Assembly: GCF_029893805.1 (NCBI RefSeq)
Contig: NZ_JARXYP010000002.1
Coordinates: forward strand, 3,348,001-3,412,000
Length of the DNA stretch: 64,000 bases
Direction of reading: 5' to 3'
Source of the DNA: Streptomyces sp. SAI-135
Lineage (GTDB): Bacteria > Actinomycetota > Actinomycetes > Streptomycetales > Streptomycetaceae
Below are positions 16,649 to 25,822 of the stretch, piece after piece. Within the stretch, counting starts at the first letter, position 1, and each line of letters opens with the position of its first letter. The position numbers were made by a program, and so were the translations under genes. Below the pieces are notes generated by a model. It saw only the letters and a program-made list of their open reading frames with translations. It did not search any database and was not told the origin of the DNA.

Positions 16649-17104
16649 TCAGTCGCTCGCGGCCAGGCCGAGAAGGGCGCGCATCCCCGCGTACTTCTCG
16701 GTCAGCCGTTTCCTGGTCGCCTCGTCGAGGACGGCGAGACGCTCCGGGTCCGCGTTGTGCGCCAGGTCGGCCTGTTTCACCAGCAGCGCGCCCGGGGTGG
16801 CGAGGATGCGCCCGGCGTACGCCTCGGGCGGCTCCCCGGCCCGCTTCGTGACAGCGAGCACGATGTCCTTCGTACGACGGCTCAGCGCGGCCTCCTCGAG
16901 CCACTGCGCGGAGAGCGCGTCGTCCTCGACGGAGTCGTGCAGCCAGGCCGCCGCGATCTGGTCGTCGTCGCCGCCACGCGCGCGTACGCCCTCGGCGACG
17001 GCCCTCAGGTGTTCGGCGTAGGGCCGTCCGGCCTTGTCCGTCTGGCCCTCGTGGGCGGCACGAGCGAGCGCCTCCACCTCGGCCGGGGTCAACTCGTCGG
17101 TCAT
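16649..17104 (-). CDS. HD-domain phosphohydrolase (RelA/SpoT-hydrolase-like)
   Basis: 151 residues. The HD pair is in AWLHDSVEDD (His56-Asp57), with upstream metal ligands in ARAAHEGQTDKAGRPYAEHL and a late Asp in VKQADLAHNAD. The arrangement resembles the (p)ppGpp hydrolase half of SpoT, as in small alarmone hydrolases, but substrate specificity is inferred. It lies downstream of the PP2C gene on the same strand, 34 nt away. Confidence 0.8.
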   Translation of the reverse strand: MTDELTPAEVEALARAAHEGQTDKAGRPYAEHLRAVAEGVRARGGDDDQIAAAWLHDSVEDDALSAQWLEEAALSRRTKDIVLAVTKRAGEPPEAYAGRILATPGALLVKQADLAHNADPERLAVLDEATRKRLTEKYAGMRALLGLAASD

Positions 17105-17138
17105 GGGTCCAGTGTGGCGGCTCGCGGGCGGGTACCGG

Positions 17139-18332
17139 TCAGATGGGCGGCTGGTGCGGCGCCGACTGGGCCGTCGGGCCCTCGCGGCAGATCAGGAGCA
17201 GCGCCCGGTCGTCGTTGACGTCCTTGGCCACCGCCTCGATCAGGTGCCAGGCGGCGCCGTGGAAGCCGCCGGCCACATAGCGGTCGGCTTCGCCCGTCAG
17301 GCGGTCGATGCCCTCCACTATGTCGCGGTCGGAGGTCTCCACCAGACCGTCGGTGAAGAGCATCAGTACGTCGCCGGGCCGCAGCGATCCCTTGACGGGG
17401 TCGAACTGGGCGCCGTCGTAGACCCCGAGGAGGGGACCCTCCGCGGCTTTCTCCTCCCAGCGGCCGCTGCCGGCGCTGAGCTGCAGTCCTGGCGGATGGC
17501 CGGCCGAGTAGAGCTCGTAGTCGCCGGAGTCCAGGTCCAGGACCAGGTGGATGGAGGTCGCGAAGCCCTCGTCCCAGTCCTGGCGGAGCAGATAGCCGTT
17601 CGCGGCGGGCAGGAAGGCGTGCGGGGGCAGTGAACCCAGCAGACCGCCGAACGCCCCCGACAGCAGCAGGGCACGCGACCCGGCGTCCATGCCCTTGCCG
17701 GAGACGTCCGTCAGGACGACCTCCAGGGTCCGGCCGCCGTTCGTACGGGCTGCGACCACGAAGTCGCCGGAGAAGGACTGCCCGCCCGCGGGGCGCAGCG
17801 CCATCTCCCGGTGCCAGCCGTGCGGCAGGTGCGGCAGCTTGCTCTGCACCCGGATGCGTTCGCGCAGGTCGAACAGCATGGTGCCGCCACGCCGCCAGGG
17901 CACCCCGACCCGGCTGCGGAACTGGGCGATCAGCAGCCCGAAGAACCCGCAGGCGGCCACGACCAGGACGACGCCCGGGGTGACCCGGGAGGGCCCCTCG
18001 GTGTACGGCCCGAGCTGCACCGACTCCACGATCAGGGCGGTCGCCGCCGCCGCGTACAGGCCGAGCAGGCTCGCCGGGCGCAGCAGCAGGCCGCCGGCGA
18101 CGATGGGCAGGACCAGTGCGGCCGGTGAGCACCACACCGAGTTCATCAGGGTGATGGCCGCGATCACCGGGACGGTCAGCAGCAGACCGGCGAGGGCGAC
18201 CCAGTCCGAGCCGTCGCCGCGGAAGTAGTCCACGGCGCTTCTGCGCAGGCCGACGCGGACCCGGTGCCACTGCATCCTCAACCGGGCCGTGAACGTCTCG
18301 GCTTCCGCGCGCCGCTCTCGTCCTGCTGCCAT
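17139..18332 (-). CDS. Membrane PP2C/SpoIIE-type protein serine phosphatase
   Basis: A 397-residue protein. Four to five hydrophobic segments lie at about residues 42-150, followed by a C-terminal SpoIIE-like PP2C domain with FSGDFVVAARTNGG, VVLTDVSGKGMDAGSRALLLSGAFG, YELYSAGHPPGLQL, LMLFTDGLVETSDRD and a final DDRALLLI. The metal-binding Asp residues are in place. In Streptomyces such phosphatases usually reset anti-anti-sigma factors; the partner is not encoded nearby. The ATG has only a weak AAGG upstream. Confidence 0.9.
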   Translation of the reverse strand: MAAGRERRAEAETFTARLRMQWHRVRVGLRRSAVDYFRGDGSDWVALAGLLLTVPVIAAITLMNSVWCSPAALVLPIVAGGLLLRPASLLGLYAAAATALIVESVQLGPYTEGPSRVTPGVVLVVAACGFFGLLIAQFRSRVGVPWRRGGTMLFDLRERIRVQSKLPHLPHGWHREMALRPAGGQSFSGDFVVAARTNGGRTLEVVLTDVSGKGMDAGSRALLLSGAFGGLLGSLPPHAFLPAANGYLLRQDWDEGFATSIHLVLDLDSGDYELYSAGHPPGLQLSAGSGRWEEKAAEGPLLGVYDGAQFDPVKGSLRPGDVLMLFTDGLVETSDRDIVEGIDRLTGEADRYVAGGFHGAAWHLIEAVAKDVNDDRALLLICREGPTAQSAPHQPPI

Positions 18333-18499
18333 TAGTTCGGGACCTTATCCGTCGAACCCCCTGCTTGGCACAGGAGGTACGACTTGTCCCCCGTGCGAGG
18401 TCCAACTTCACAGTCGTGCAAGGGCCGTGCCCGCCCCGCGTGCGACGGGCCCGGCGTAATTCCCTCGCTCGTCCCGCGGTGCCCTGGTAGGCATGGTGC

Positions 18500-19729
18500 A
18501 TGGGGACTGACTTGCGGGTGCTTCGGCAGGACGACTGGGACGAGTGGTACGACAACCTGATCCGTGCCTTCGGCGGGGTTCCGGAGTCGGCCGAGGAACG
18601 GGAGCTGTTTCGCCGGCTCACCGAGCACGAGCGTTCCATCGGTGTGTGGGACGGCGAGCGGTGTGTGGGCACGGCGGGGGCCTTCAGCTTCCGGCTGACC
18701 GTGCCGGGCGGTGCCGGGGTGCCGGCCGCGGGCGTGACCATGGTGAGCGTGGCGGCCACGCACCGGCGGCGCGGGCTGCTGACCTCGCTGATGCGCCGCC
18801 AGCTGGACGACGTGCGCTCCTGGGGCGAGCCGCTGGCCGTGCTCACCGCCTCCGAGCCGGTGATCTACGGCCGGTTCGGGTACGGCGCCGGCACCTACCA
18901 CGTCAACGCGGACATCGACACGACCCGGGTACGGCTGTCCGTGCCGCCCGGCACCGACGGCGTACACCTGCGGTACACGGCGCCCGCCGACGTGCTGGAG
19001 GCGTGCGAGGCGGTCTACGCAGCCCTGGTGCCCCGGCGTCCCGGGATGGTGGCCAGGATCCCCGGCTGGGAGCAGCTGGGGCTGCTCGACCCGGAGAGCG
19101 ACCGGGGCGGGGCCTCCCCGCTGCAGTGCGTGGTCGCGGAGCGGGACGGGGAGGTCGTGGGGTTCGTGCGGTACCGGGTCAAGGCGGACTGGGAGCCGGC
19201 CGGGCCCAAGGGCACGGTGGTGGTCTCCGACCTGGAGGCGCTGGATCCGGCCGCGCACGCCGCGCTGTGGCGGTTCCTGTTCGACCTGGACCTCACCTCG
19301 CGGATCGAGGCACGGCGGCGGCCGGTCGACGAGGCCTGGCAGTACCTCGTCTCCGACGTCCGGCGCTGCTCGCTGCTGGTGCGGGACTCACTGCATGTGC
19401 GGCTGGTGGACGTGGGGGCCGCGCTGGAGGCCCGGACCTACCAGACGCCGGTGGACGTGGTGTTGGAGGTCGAGGACGCCTTCTGCCCCTGGAACAGCGG
19501 GCGTTGGCGGCTTAGCGGGGACGCGAAGGGCGCCTCCTGCGACCGTACGACGGACGCGGCCGATCTCGCCCTGTCGGTACGGGAGTTGGGCGCGGCCTAT
19601 CTCGGCGGCGTGAGCCTCGCCTCCCTGGCGGGGGCCGGACTGGTGCAGGAACTGCGGCAGGGGGCGCTCGCCGAGGCGGCGGTGGGCTTCGGTTCGGCGG
19701 TGGCGCCCTGGCTGCCGCACGGTTTCTAG
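18500..19729 (+). CDS. Eis-like GNAT N-acetyltransferase
   Basis: 409 residues. The N-terminal GNAT domain has VTMVSVAATHRRRGLLTSLM, the acetyl-CoA binding loop with R/QxxGxG character, and VLTASEPVIYGRFGYG, typical of Eis (enhanced intracellular survival) proteins. A second GNAT-like and an SCP2-like C-terminal domain follow; the terminal carboxylate is in LPHGF. Known Eis enzymes acetylate amines, including aminoglycosides; the physiological substrate here is unknown. Divergent from the PP2C gene, with no clear ribosome site before the ATG. Confidence 0.9.
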   Translation: MGTDLRVLRQDDWDEWYDNLIRAFGGVPESAEERELFRRLTEHERSIGVWDGERCVGTAGAFSFRLTVPGGAGVPAAGVTMVSVAATHRRRGLLTSLMRRQLDDVRSWGEPLAVLTASEPVIYGRFGYGAGTYHVNADIDTTRVRLSVPPGTDGVHLRYTAPADVLEACEAVYAALVPRRPGMVARIPGWEQLGLLDPESDRGGASPLQCVVAERDGEVVGFVRYRVKADWEPAGPKGTVVVSDLEALDPAAHAALWRFLFDLDLTSRIEARRRPVDEAWQYLVSDVRRCSLLVRDSLHVRLVDVGAALEARTYQTPVDVVLEVEDAFCPWNSGRWRLSGDAKGASCDRTTDAADLALSVRELGAAYLGGVSLASLAGAGLVQELRQGALAEAAVGFGSAVAPWLPHGF

Positions 19730-19739
19730 GGCCCTGTTC

Positions 19740-20549
19740 TCAGCGGCTCTGGCAGGCCGGACACCAGAAGAGGTTGCGGGCGGCGAGATCGGCGGTGCGG
19801 ATCTCGCCGCCACAGATGTGACAGGGCAGGCCGGCCCTGCGGTACACGTAGACCTCGCCGCCGTGGTCGTCGACGCGGGGCGGGCGGCCCATCGCCTCCG
19901 GGGTGTGCTCGGGGCGGACGGTGTCGATGCGGTTGTTCCGCACGCCTTCGCGCATGAGCTCGACGAGGTCGGCCCAGATCGCGTCCCACTCGGCGGTGGT
20001 GAGGTCCTTGCCCGCGCGGTACGGGTCGACTCCGTGCCGGAAGAGGACCTCCGCCCGGTAGACGTTGCCCACGCCCGCGATGACCTTCTGGTCCATCAGC
20101 AGGGCGGCGATCGTCGTACGGCTGCGGGAGATCCGCCGGTACGCGAGGTGCGGGTCGGCGTCCTCGCGCAGCGGGTCCGGGCCCAGGCGGTCGTGTATCG
20201 ACTGCTTCTCGGTGGGGGTGATCAGGGCGCAGGTCGTCGGGCCGCGCAGGTCGACACAGGCCGTGGTGTTCGCGAGGCGGAGGCGGACCGTGTCGGTGGG
20301 CGGGGGTGCGGGGGCCGGGCCGAAGGTGACCTTGCCGAAGAGGCCGAGGTGGATGTGGACCCAGTCGGTGTCGCGGAAGCCGAGGAAGAGGTGTTTGCCG
20401 TGGGCCTCGGTGCGGGTGAGTTCGGAGCGGTCGAGAAGGGCGGCGGCGTCGGAGAACTTGCCCTGGGGGCTGGTGACACGGGGTTTCGTCCCCCGGAACG
20501 CCGCACCGTAGTCCTGGGCCAGGCGGTGGATCGTGTGCCCTTCAGGCAC
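19740..20549 (-). CDS. Fpg/Nei family DNA glycosylase/AP lyase
   Basis: A 269-residue base-excision repair enzyme. After removal of the initiator it begins PEGHTIHR, giving the catalytic Pro-Glu of the family. AHGKHLFLGF carries the conserved Lys, VGNVYRAEVLF is the helix-two-turn-helix, and the C-terminal zinc finger has CHICGGEI and CPACQ. PEGHTIH is closer to Nei (endonuclease VIII) than to Fpg. The GTG start is set by AGAGGAG. Only 10 nt separate its stop from the convergent Eis-like gene. Confidence 0.93.
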   Translation of the reverse strand: MPEGHTIHRLAQDYGAAFRGTKPRVTSPQGKFSDAAALLDRSELTRTEAHGKHLFLGFRDTDWVHIHLGLFGKVTFGPAPAPPPTDTVRLRLANTTACVDLRGPTTCALITPTEKQSIHDRLGPDPLREDADPHLAYRRISRSRTTIAALLMDQKVIAGVGNVYRAEVLFRHGVDPYRAGKDLTTAEWDAIWADLVELMREGVRNNRIDTVRPEHTPEAMGRPPRVDDHGGEVYVYRRAGLPCHICGGEIRTADLAARNLFWCPACQSR

Positions 20550-20594
20550 GGTGGCTCCTCTTGTACGTGTCGGGGGTGAGCGCCGGGTCTTTCC

Positions 20595-20720
20595 CGCCCC
20601 CGCCGCCCCTACCCGTCCCATCCTCCAGGGGCGCTGCCCCTTCGACCCCGCCCAGGGGGCTCCGCCCCCCGGACCCCCGCTCCTCAAACGCCGGAGGGGC
20701 TGGATTGCGTGCAGGTGAGT
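20595..20720. repeat. GC-rich dispersed intergenic element
   Basis: The stretch GGGGCTCCGCCCCCCGGACC...GCTCCTCAAACGCCGGAGG is of a type I recognise as highly repeated between Streptomyces genes. It has internal complementarity (GGGGCTCCGCCCC; CCTCCGG with CCGGAGG). It is followed directly by another dispersed repeat at 20726. Confidence 0.6.
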
Positions 20721-20725
20721 CGCTC

Positions 20726-20753
20726 AGGGGCGCGGGGAACTGCGCGACCAGCC
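20726..20753. repeat. Dispersed intergenic repeat, copy 2 (inverted)
   Basis: The sequence AGGGGCGCGGGGAACTGCGC plus GACCAGCC is the reverse complement of the core of the copies at 5842-5871 and 41022-41051. Confidence 0.85.
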
Positions 20754-20797
20754 CCGCCCCGCACCCGACGACGAACCCCTCGCCCCACCGCCGGAGG

Positions 20798-21283
20798 CTA
20801 CTGCTGGGGGTGGTGAGCCGGGATGGCCGGCAGGTCGCCCGTGGTCTCGTAGGCCGACAGCATGTCGATGCGGCGCTGGTGGCGCTCGTCGCCGGAGAAG
20901 GGGGTGGCGAGGAAGGTCTCGACGAACTTCGTCGCCTCCTCCGTGGAGTGCATGCGGGCGCCCACCGCGACGACGTTGGCGTTGTTGTGCTGGCGGCCCA
21001 GCGACGCGGTCTCCTCGCTCCAGGCGAGAGCCGCCCGGACGCCCTTGACCTTGTTCGCCGCGATCTGCTCGCCGTTGCCGGAGCCGCCGATCACGATGCC
21101 GAGGGAGTCGGCGTCGGCGGCGGTGCGCTCGGCGGCGCGGAGGCAGAAGGGCGGGTAGTCGTCCTGGGCGTCGTAGATGTGGGGGCCGCAGTCCACCGGG
21201 TCGTGACCGGCCGCCTTGAGCCAGTCGACGAGGTGGTTCTTGAGTTCGAAGCCCGCATGGTCGGAGCCGAGATACACGCGCAT
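20798..21283 (-). CDS. rpiB: Ribose-5-phosphate isomerase B
   Basis: The 161-residue enzyme interconverts ribose-5-phosphate and ribulose-5-phosphate in the pentose phosphate pathway. Signatures: MRVYLGSDHAGFELK at the N-terminus, GIVIGGSGNGEQIAANKVKGVRAAL (phosphate and sugar binding; this subtype has Ser-Gly-Asn instead of the catalytic Cys) and RQHNNANVVAVGAR. The start is set at the ATG before RVYLGSDH; an upstream ATG would add 24 unrelated residues. The region downstream holds two kinds of dispersed repeat. Confidence 0.95.
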   Translation of the reverse strand: MRVYLGSDHAGFELKNHLVDWLKAAGHDPVDCGPHIYDAQDDYPPFCLRAAERTAADADSLGIVIGGSGNGEQIAANKVKGVRAALAWSEETASLGRQHNNANVVAVGARMHSTEEATKFVETFLATPFSGDERHQRRIDMLSAYETTGDLPAIPAHHPQQ

Positions 21284-21342
21284 GGGACGAGTGTGACACG
21301 GCTGTTTCCGGGAAGCAGCCCCGGGTGTCGGCCAGGAAAAAT

Positions 21343-21403
21343 GTGAACCTGACAATGGAACCTCAAGGAAACCTCAAGTAACGATCTGGATTCAAAGGTT
21401 CAC
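21343..21403. promoter_or_regulatory. Repeat-rich upstream region of the first amino-acid permease
   Basis: GTGAACCT (21343-21350) and its inverse AGGTTCAC (21396-21403) flank two direct copies of AACCTCAAG in 11-bp phase (21359-21367 and 21370-21378), followed by GTAAC. Such phased repeats resemble response-regulator boxes (GlnR, PhoP or MtrA type), but the spacing matches none exactly. Confidence 0.35.
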
Positions 21404-21488
21404 GAATTTCTTTGCCTCCGATTCACTGGACCGACCCGTACACCGCTCGTACGGGGATCCCCACACCCGGCACGAAGGAATTCCCCGT

Positions 21489-22901
21489 ATGACTGGTCTC
21501 CAGGCCGGACTCAAGAACCGTCACCTCTCGATGATCGCCATCGGCGGTGTCATCGGAGCGGGCCTCTTCGTGGGCTCCAGCTCCGGTATCGCCACCGCCG
21601 GCCCCGGCATCCTGCTGTCGTACGCGCTCGTCGGCACGCTGGTCGTCCTCGTGATGCGAATGCTCGGTGAGATGTCCGCCGCGAACCCCACCTCCGGCTC
21701 CTTCTCGGCGCACGCCGACCGGGCCCTCGGGCGCTGGGCCGGTTTCTCCATCGGCTGGCTGTACTGGTTCTTCTGGGTCGTCGTGCTCGCCGTCGAGGCG
21801 ACCGCCGGTGCCAAGATCCTCGAAGGCTGGATACCCGCCGTACCCCAGTGGGGGTGGGCGTTGATCGTGATGGTGGTGCTGACCGCCACCAACCTGGTCT
21901 CCGTGGGGTCCTACGGCGAGTTCGAGTTCTGGTTCGCCGGGATCAAGGTCGTCGCCATCGGTGCGTTCATCGTCATCGGCCTGCTCGCCGTGTTCGGCGT
22001 CCTGCCGGGCGTCGACGCCGACCAGGCGGGGCTGTCCAACCTCACCGGCCACGGCGGTTTCCTGCCGAACGGGCCCGGCGCCATCCTCACCGGTGTGCTG
22101 CTCGTCGTCTTCTCCTTCATGGGCAGCGAGATCGCCACGCTCGCGGCCGGTGAGTCGGAGGACCCGCAGCGGGCCGTGACCAAGTCGACCAACAGCATCA
22201 TCTGGCGTATCGCGGTCTTCTACCTCGGCTCGATCTTCGTCGTGGTCACCCTGCTGCCCTGGGACTCCAAGTCCATCCAGGACGACGGCTCCTACGTCGC
22301 CGCGCTCGACTCCCTCGGGATCGCGCACGCCGGTCAGATCATGAACTTCATCGTGCTGACCTCGGTGCTGTCCTGTCTGAACTCCGGCCTCTACACGGCC
22401 TCCCGGATGGCCTTCTCGCTCGGCGAGCGCGGTGACGCGCCGAAGGCGTTCGCGCGGGTCAACGGCCGGGGCGTGCCGATGGCGGCGATCCTCGCGTCGG
22501 TGGTGTTCGGCTTCGTCGCCGTGTTCTTCAACTACCTCTCCCCCGACAAGATCTTCCTGTTCCTCGTCAACTCCTCCGGTGCGGTGGCCCTGTTCGTCTG
22601 GCTGGTCATCTGCTTCTCGCAGCTGCGGATGCGGAAGATCATCCAGGCCGAGGCGCCGGAGAAGCTGGTCGTGAAGATGTGGCTGTACCCGTATCTGACC
22701 TGGGCGACGGCCGCGTTGATCGTGTTCGTCCTCGGCTACATGCTGACCGACACCGAGCACGACGGGCGGGAGACCGTGCTGCTGTCGCTGCTCGTCGCGG
22801 CGGTGGTGCTGGTCATCGCCGTGGTGAAGGAGAAGGCCGGACGCGGCCGGGCGGGCGCGCCCCCGGCCGACGAGGTGACCGACAAGGTCTCCGTCGGCTG
22901 A
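21489..22901 (+). CDS. Amino-acid permease (APC superfamily, AAT family), copy 1
   Basis: 470 residues with 12 predicted membrane segments. The first helix carries GGVIGAGLFVGSS, the APC substrate-binding motif; EMSAANPTSGSFSAHADRALG and FGEFEFWFAGIKV are AAT-family signatures close to GabP/AnsP proteins. It imports an amino acid with protons; the substrate is not predictable. It is about 60% alike by eye to the permease at 34004. It is monocistronic and ends at a hairpin shared with the kinase gene. Confidence 0.9.
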   Translation: MTGLQAGLKNRHLSMIAIGGVIGAGLFVGSSSGIATAGPGILLSYALVGTLVVLVMRMLGEMSAANPTSGSFSAHADRALGRWAGFSIGWLYWFFWVVVLAVEATAGAKILEGWIPAVPQWGWALIVMVVLTATNLVSVGSYGEFEFWFAGIKVVAIGAFIVIGLLAVFGVLPGVDADQAGLSNLTGHGGFLPNGPGAILTGVLLVVFSFMGSEIATLAAGESEDPQRAVTKSTNSIIWRIAVFYLGSIFVVVTLLPWDSKSIQDDGSYVAALDSLGIAHAGQIMNFIVLTSVLSCLNSGLYTASRMAFSLGERGDAPKAFARVNGRGVPMAAILASVVFGFVAVFFNYLSPDKIFLFLVNSSGAVALFVWLVICFSQLRMRKIIQAEAPEKLVVKMWLYPYLTWATAALIVFVLGYMLTDTEHDGRETVLLSLLVAAVVLVIAVVKEKAGRGRAGAPPADEVTDKVSVG

Positions 22902-22916
22902 ACGGACGTGTGACCG

Positions 22917-22946
22917 GGGCCCCGTGGCGTATGCCGCGGGGCCCTT
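22917..22946. terminator. Terminator between permease and kinase genes
   Basis: A 12-bp stem (GGGCCCCGTGGC / GCCGCGGGGCCC, one G-U) with a GTAT loop is followed by TT, between convergent stops at 22901 and 22971. Confidence 0.85.
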
Positions 22947-22970
22947 CCCGTGTTCACCGGTGGGGACGGC

Positions 22971-25628
22971 TCACAGGACGGTGAAGCTCTCCTTCACCTC
23001 TTCGTACGTCTCCAGGGCCTGCTTCTCTACGTCCGGCTGGTACCAGGTGTTGATCTGGTACGACTTGTCACCCACGTTGAAGCCCAGGAGCCGGGCGTGC
23101 CAGGGGACGCCGCCGAGAGTGAAGGTGTACTCCCAGACGACCGCGGGGTGATCGCGGAACGTCGTCTCCTCCAGGCGGATCTTCTCGTAGTCCTGGCCCT
23201 GGTGGGCGTTCTGCTCGGAGGTCCGCCAGGTCTCCATCAAGTCGCCCCGGGCGAGCGAGGACTTGGCCGCGAGCTCCTGCTTCCCGTCCGGCGAGGTGTA
23301 GTGGACCTCGGCTCCCGTCTTCACGTCGCGCCGCCAGCCGGTGGGAGTGGCCCACGCGAATCCGCCGGCCTCCTCGTGGGCGCCCGGCGGGAGCGAACGG
23401 GGGCGGGAGGTGCCCTCGACGGTGGAGGACGGGGTGCCGCCCGGGGTGGAGGCGCCGGGTTCCGAGGCGGAGACGGAGGCCGACGGGGAGCCGCCCGCCT
23501 TGTCGTCGCCGGGCGAGCCCGACGTGGTGGCGAGGATGATCGCGACCACGACGGCACTTGCGGCCACCATGCTTCCCGCGGCGACCAGGGCGGCCCGGCG
23601 CCGGCCGCGGTGCGGGGCGGCGCCGGGGAGTTCGCCCGGGGAGACGCGGTGCGGGTGGGGGCCGAGGACCAGGGCCGGGTCGGGGTCCTGGCCGGGATCG
23701 GGGCGGGGGTCGGGGTCGGTGCGGGGGTCAGGGCGGGGGCCGGGGTCGGTGCCGCCGGACTCCGCCGGGTCGCGGACCTGGCCGGGGTGCTGACCGGGTA
23801 CGGCCTGACCGCCGCGGACCAGCGAGACACCGGGCTGGTCGGATCGACGGCGGGCCGTCGGCGCCTGGCCGACCCGGGTGGGTGCGGAGGCCACGCGGGT
23901 GGGGGTGTCCCGGGTCGGCGCGTCCGGCATCGGGAAGTGCTCCGTGGGGGCGCCCGCCGCGAGGGAGTCCTGGGTGGGGGCGCTCGCGAGGGGAGTGCTG
24001 GTCGTGGTGGCCCCGGCGCGCAGCGCGGCCCCCGCCGAGTTCCCGGACGGCGCCTCCGACCGGACCTCCGAACGCTCCTCGGAGACGGCCTCGGTGGAGG
24101 CGCTGGGGCGGAGGCCGACGGTGGCCTGCGGCTGTACGGCCACGGGCTCGGCGCCCTCCGCGTCGGACGAGGCGGCCACTTCCGGCGGGGTGGCGGACGG
24201 CACGGCATCCGAGGGCTCTGCGGGCCGGGGCACCTCCGGCGCGGACTCCTCAGACGCGGACTCCTCAGGCGCGGACGCCTCTGGCGCGGACGCCTCCGAC
24301 ACTGGGCCCTCCGCGACACCCGTACGCCCCGGCACCGCATCCGACGGCTCCGCGACGGCGGGCTCGTCCACGGCCGCCTCGGGCACGGCCTCGGGCGTCG
24401 GCACCCTCGGATCCCGTACGGCCCTGACGACCCGGGTCCCCAGATAGGCCGGCGTGGGCGACTCCCGCGGTGTCCACGACGGGGCGTCGGGCGGGTCCGC
24501 GGAACCGTCGGGCAGGCCCGCCGGAGTACCCGAGGGCTCCGCCGGAGCACCCGACGGCACCGACGGTACCGATGGCTCCGACGGAGTCACGGCGTCCGGC
24601 GAGTCCCCTGTCCCCCGGCCGCCCGCTGTACCCGCTCCATCCGTAACTCCCGAACCGTCCGCACCACTCGGCTCCCTGGGGTCGTCCCGCCGGCCCAGGT
24701 CCGCCTCCTGCGCCGCCGAACCCCCGTCGCCTCCATCCCGGTCCCGCTCGGAAGCCTCCGGACGTTCCCGTTCCGGCGTCCCCGTCTCCGCCCCCGGCTC
24801 CATGCGCAGAGTCGGTGTGGGGGCGGGGAGCGCGACCGCGTTCAGCGACGACTCGACCTCGTCCAGGCCCGGACGTATCGAGGGGTCCTTCTCCAGCAGG
24901 GCCGTGAGGATGTCGGTCAACGGGCCGGCCGTGGCGGGGAGTTCGGGCTCCTCGTAGAGGACGGCGTGCAGCGTGGCGAGGGTGGTGTCGCGGGAGAAGG
25001 GGGAGCGGCCGCCGAGAGCCGCGCACAAGGTCGCTCCCAACGACCAGATGTCCGACGGCGGCCCCTGTGGCCGGCCCGAGACCCGCTCGGGGGCCATGTA
25101 GTCGGGGGAGCCGACGAGCATGCCGACCATGGTGAGCGCCTCGGCGTCCTGCATCGCGGCGATGCCGAAGTCCGTCAGGACGATCCTGTGGCCGGTGCGG
25201 TCGCCGGACTCCACCAGGACGTTGCCGGGTTTGATGTCCCGGTGCAGGACGCCCCGCGCGTGCACCTGGCGCAGGGCCCGCACGAGGCCCAGACCGAGCA
25301 GTGCCGTCTCGCGCGGGCCGAGCGGGCCGTCCTCCACCGTCATCCGTTCCAGGGAGCGGCCCTTGACCAACTCCATGACGATCCACAGGCGTTCACCCTC
25401 GTCGACGACGTCGTAGACCCGCACGACGTTCGGATGGTCGATCCGGGCCGTCGCCCTGGCCTCGCGCAGGGTCCGTTCACGGCGGGTGCGGGTGTCCTCC
25501 GCGTCGAGGCCGTCGATCCGCATCTCCTTGACCGCGACCTGCCGGTCGAGCATTTCGTCGGCGGCTCGCCACACCCGCCCCATTCCCCCCTGGCCGATAC
25601 TCTCGACCAGGCGATAGCGCCCCGTCAC
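22971..25628 (-). CDS. Receptor-type Ser/Thr protein kinase (PknB-like, no PASTA repeats)
   Basis: 885 residues from the GTG at 25628 (VTGRYRLVESIGQGGMG). Kinase domain about 1-265: glycine loop GQGGMG (12-17), Lys34, HRDIKPGN (Asp131), DFG (153-155) and APE. A Pro/Ser/Thr/Glu-rich linker of about 400 residues follows, then one membrane segment near residue 680 (LVAAGSMVAASAVVVAIILATTSG) and an extracellular domain of about 200 residues with GGFAWATPTGWRRDV. The start is uncertain: the frame stays open to 25871 with only weak alternatives, but an RBS-like AGGG precedes the GTG and the longer form would overrun the divergent promoter. Divergent from the surface protein at 25823. Confidence 0.88.
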   Translation of the reverse strand: MTGRYRLVESIGQGGMGRVWRAADEMLDRQVAVKEMRIDGLDAEDTRTRRERTLREARATARIDHPNVVRVYDVVDEGERLWIVMELVKGRSLERMTVEDGPLGPRETALLGLGLVRALRQVHARGVLHRDIKPGNVLVESGDRTGHRIVLTDFGIAAMQDAEALTMVGMLVGSPDYMAPERVSGRPQGPPSDIWSLGATLCAALGGRSPFSRDTTLATLHAVLYEEPELPATAGPLTDILTALLEKDPSIRPGLDEVESSLNAVALPAPTPTLRMEPGAETGTPERERPEASERDRDGGDGGSAAQEADLGRRDDPREPSGADGSGVTDGAGTAGGRGTGDSPDAVTPSEPSVPSVPSGAPAEPSGTPAGLPDGSADPPDAPSWTPRESPTPAYLGTRVVRAVRDPRVPTPEAVPEAAVDEPAVAEPSDAVPGRTGVAEGPVSEASAPEASAPEESASEESAPEVPRPAEPSDAVPSATPPEVAASSDAEGAEPVAVQPQATVGLRPSASTEAVSEERSEVRSEAPSGNSAGAALRAGATTTSTPLASAPTQDSLAAGAPTEHFPMPDAPTRDTPTRVASAPTRVGQAPTARRRSDQPGVSLVRGGQAVPGQHPGQVRDPAESGGTDPGPRPDPRTDPDPRPDPGQDPDPALVLGPHPHRVSPGELPGAAPHRGRRRAALVAAGSMVAASAVVVAIILATTSGSPGDDKAGGSPSASVSASEPGASTPGGTPSSTVEGTSRPRSLPPGAHEEAGGFAWATPTGWRRDVKTGAEVHYTSPDGKQELAAKSSLARGDLMETWRTSEQNAHQGQDYEKIRLEETTFRDHPAVVWEYTFTLGGVPWHARLLGFNVGDKSYQINTWYQPDVEKQALETYEEVKESFTVL
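24241..24300 (-). repeat. Four tandem 15-bp repeats in the kinase linker
   Basis: Four 15-nt units of GCGGAC(T/G)CCTC(A/T/C)G(A/G)C type encode repeated ESAPE/ASAPE pentapeptides in the kinase linker. In-frame unit length makes copy-number change tolerable. Confidence 0.85.
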
Positions 25629-25822
25629 CAGGAGCCCTGGAACTCCGCCGCGCCTCGTATTTCCCGTGTCTCCCGTATTCCCCGGCAATCCGCTGCACCC
25701 CCTCAACGATGTCCCGAGTGGAACACAATGGTCACACTTCGCGCCGTACCAGCATAGTGCGGAGAAATCTTGTGGTACCTCTTCAAGTACTGCGAATTCA
25801 GGCGCAGCCAAGGGGGACGAAC

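Noticed and set aside
22950..25757. Plus-strand open frame of 935 codons opposite the kinase gene
   Set aside because: The translation is Arg/Gly-rich without motifs, while the minus strand has a complete kinase.
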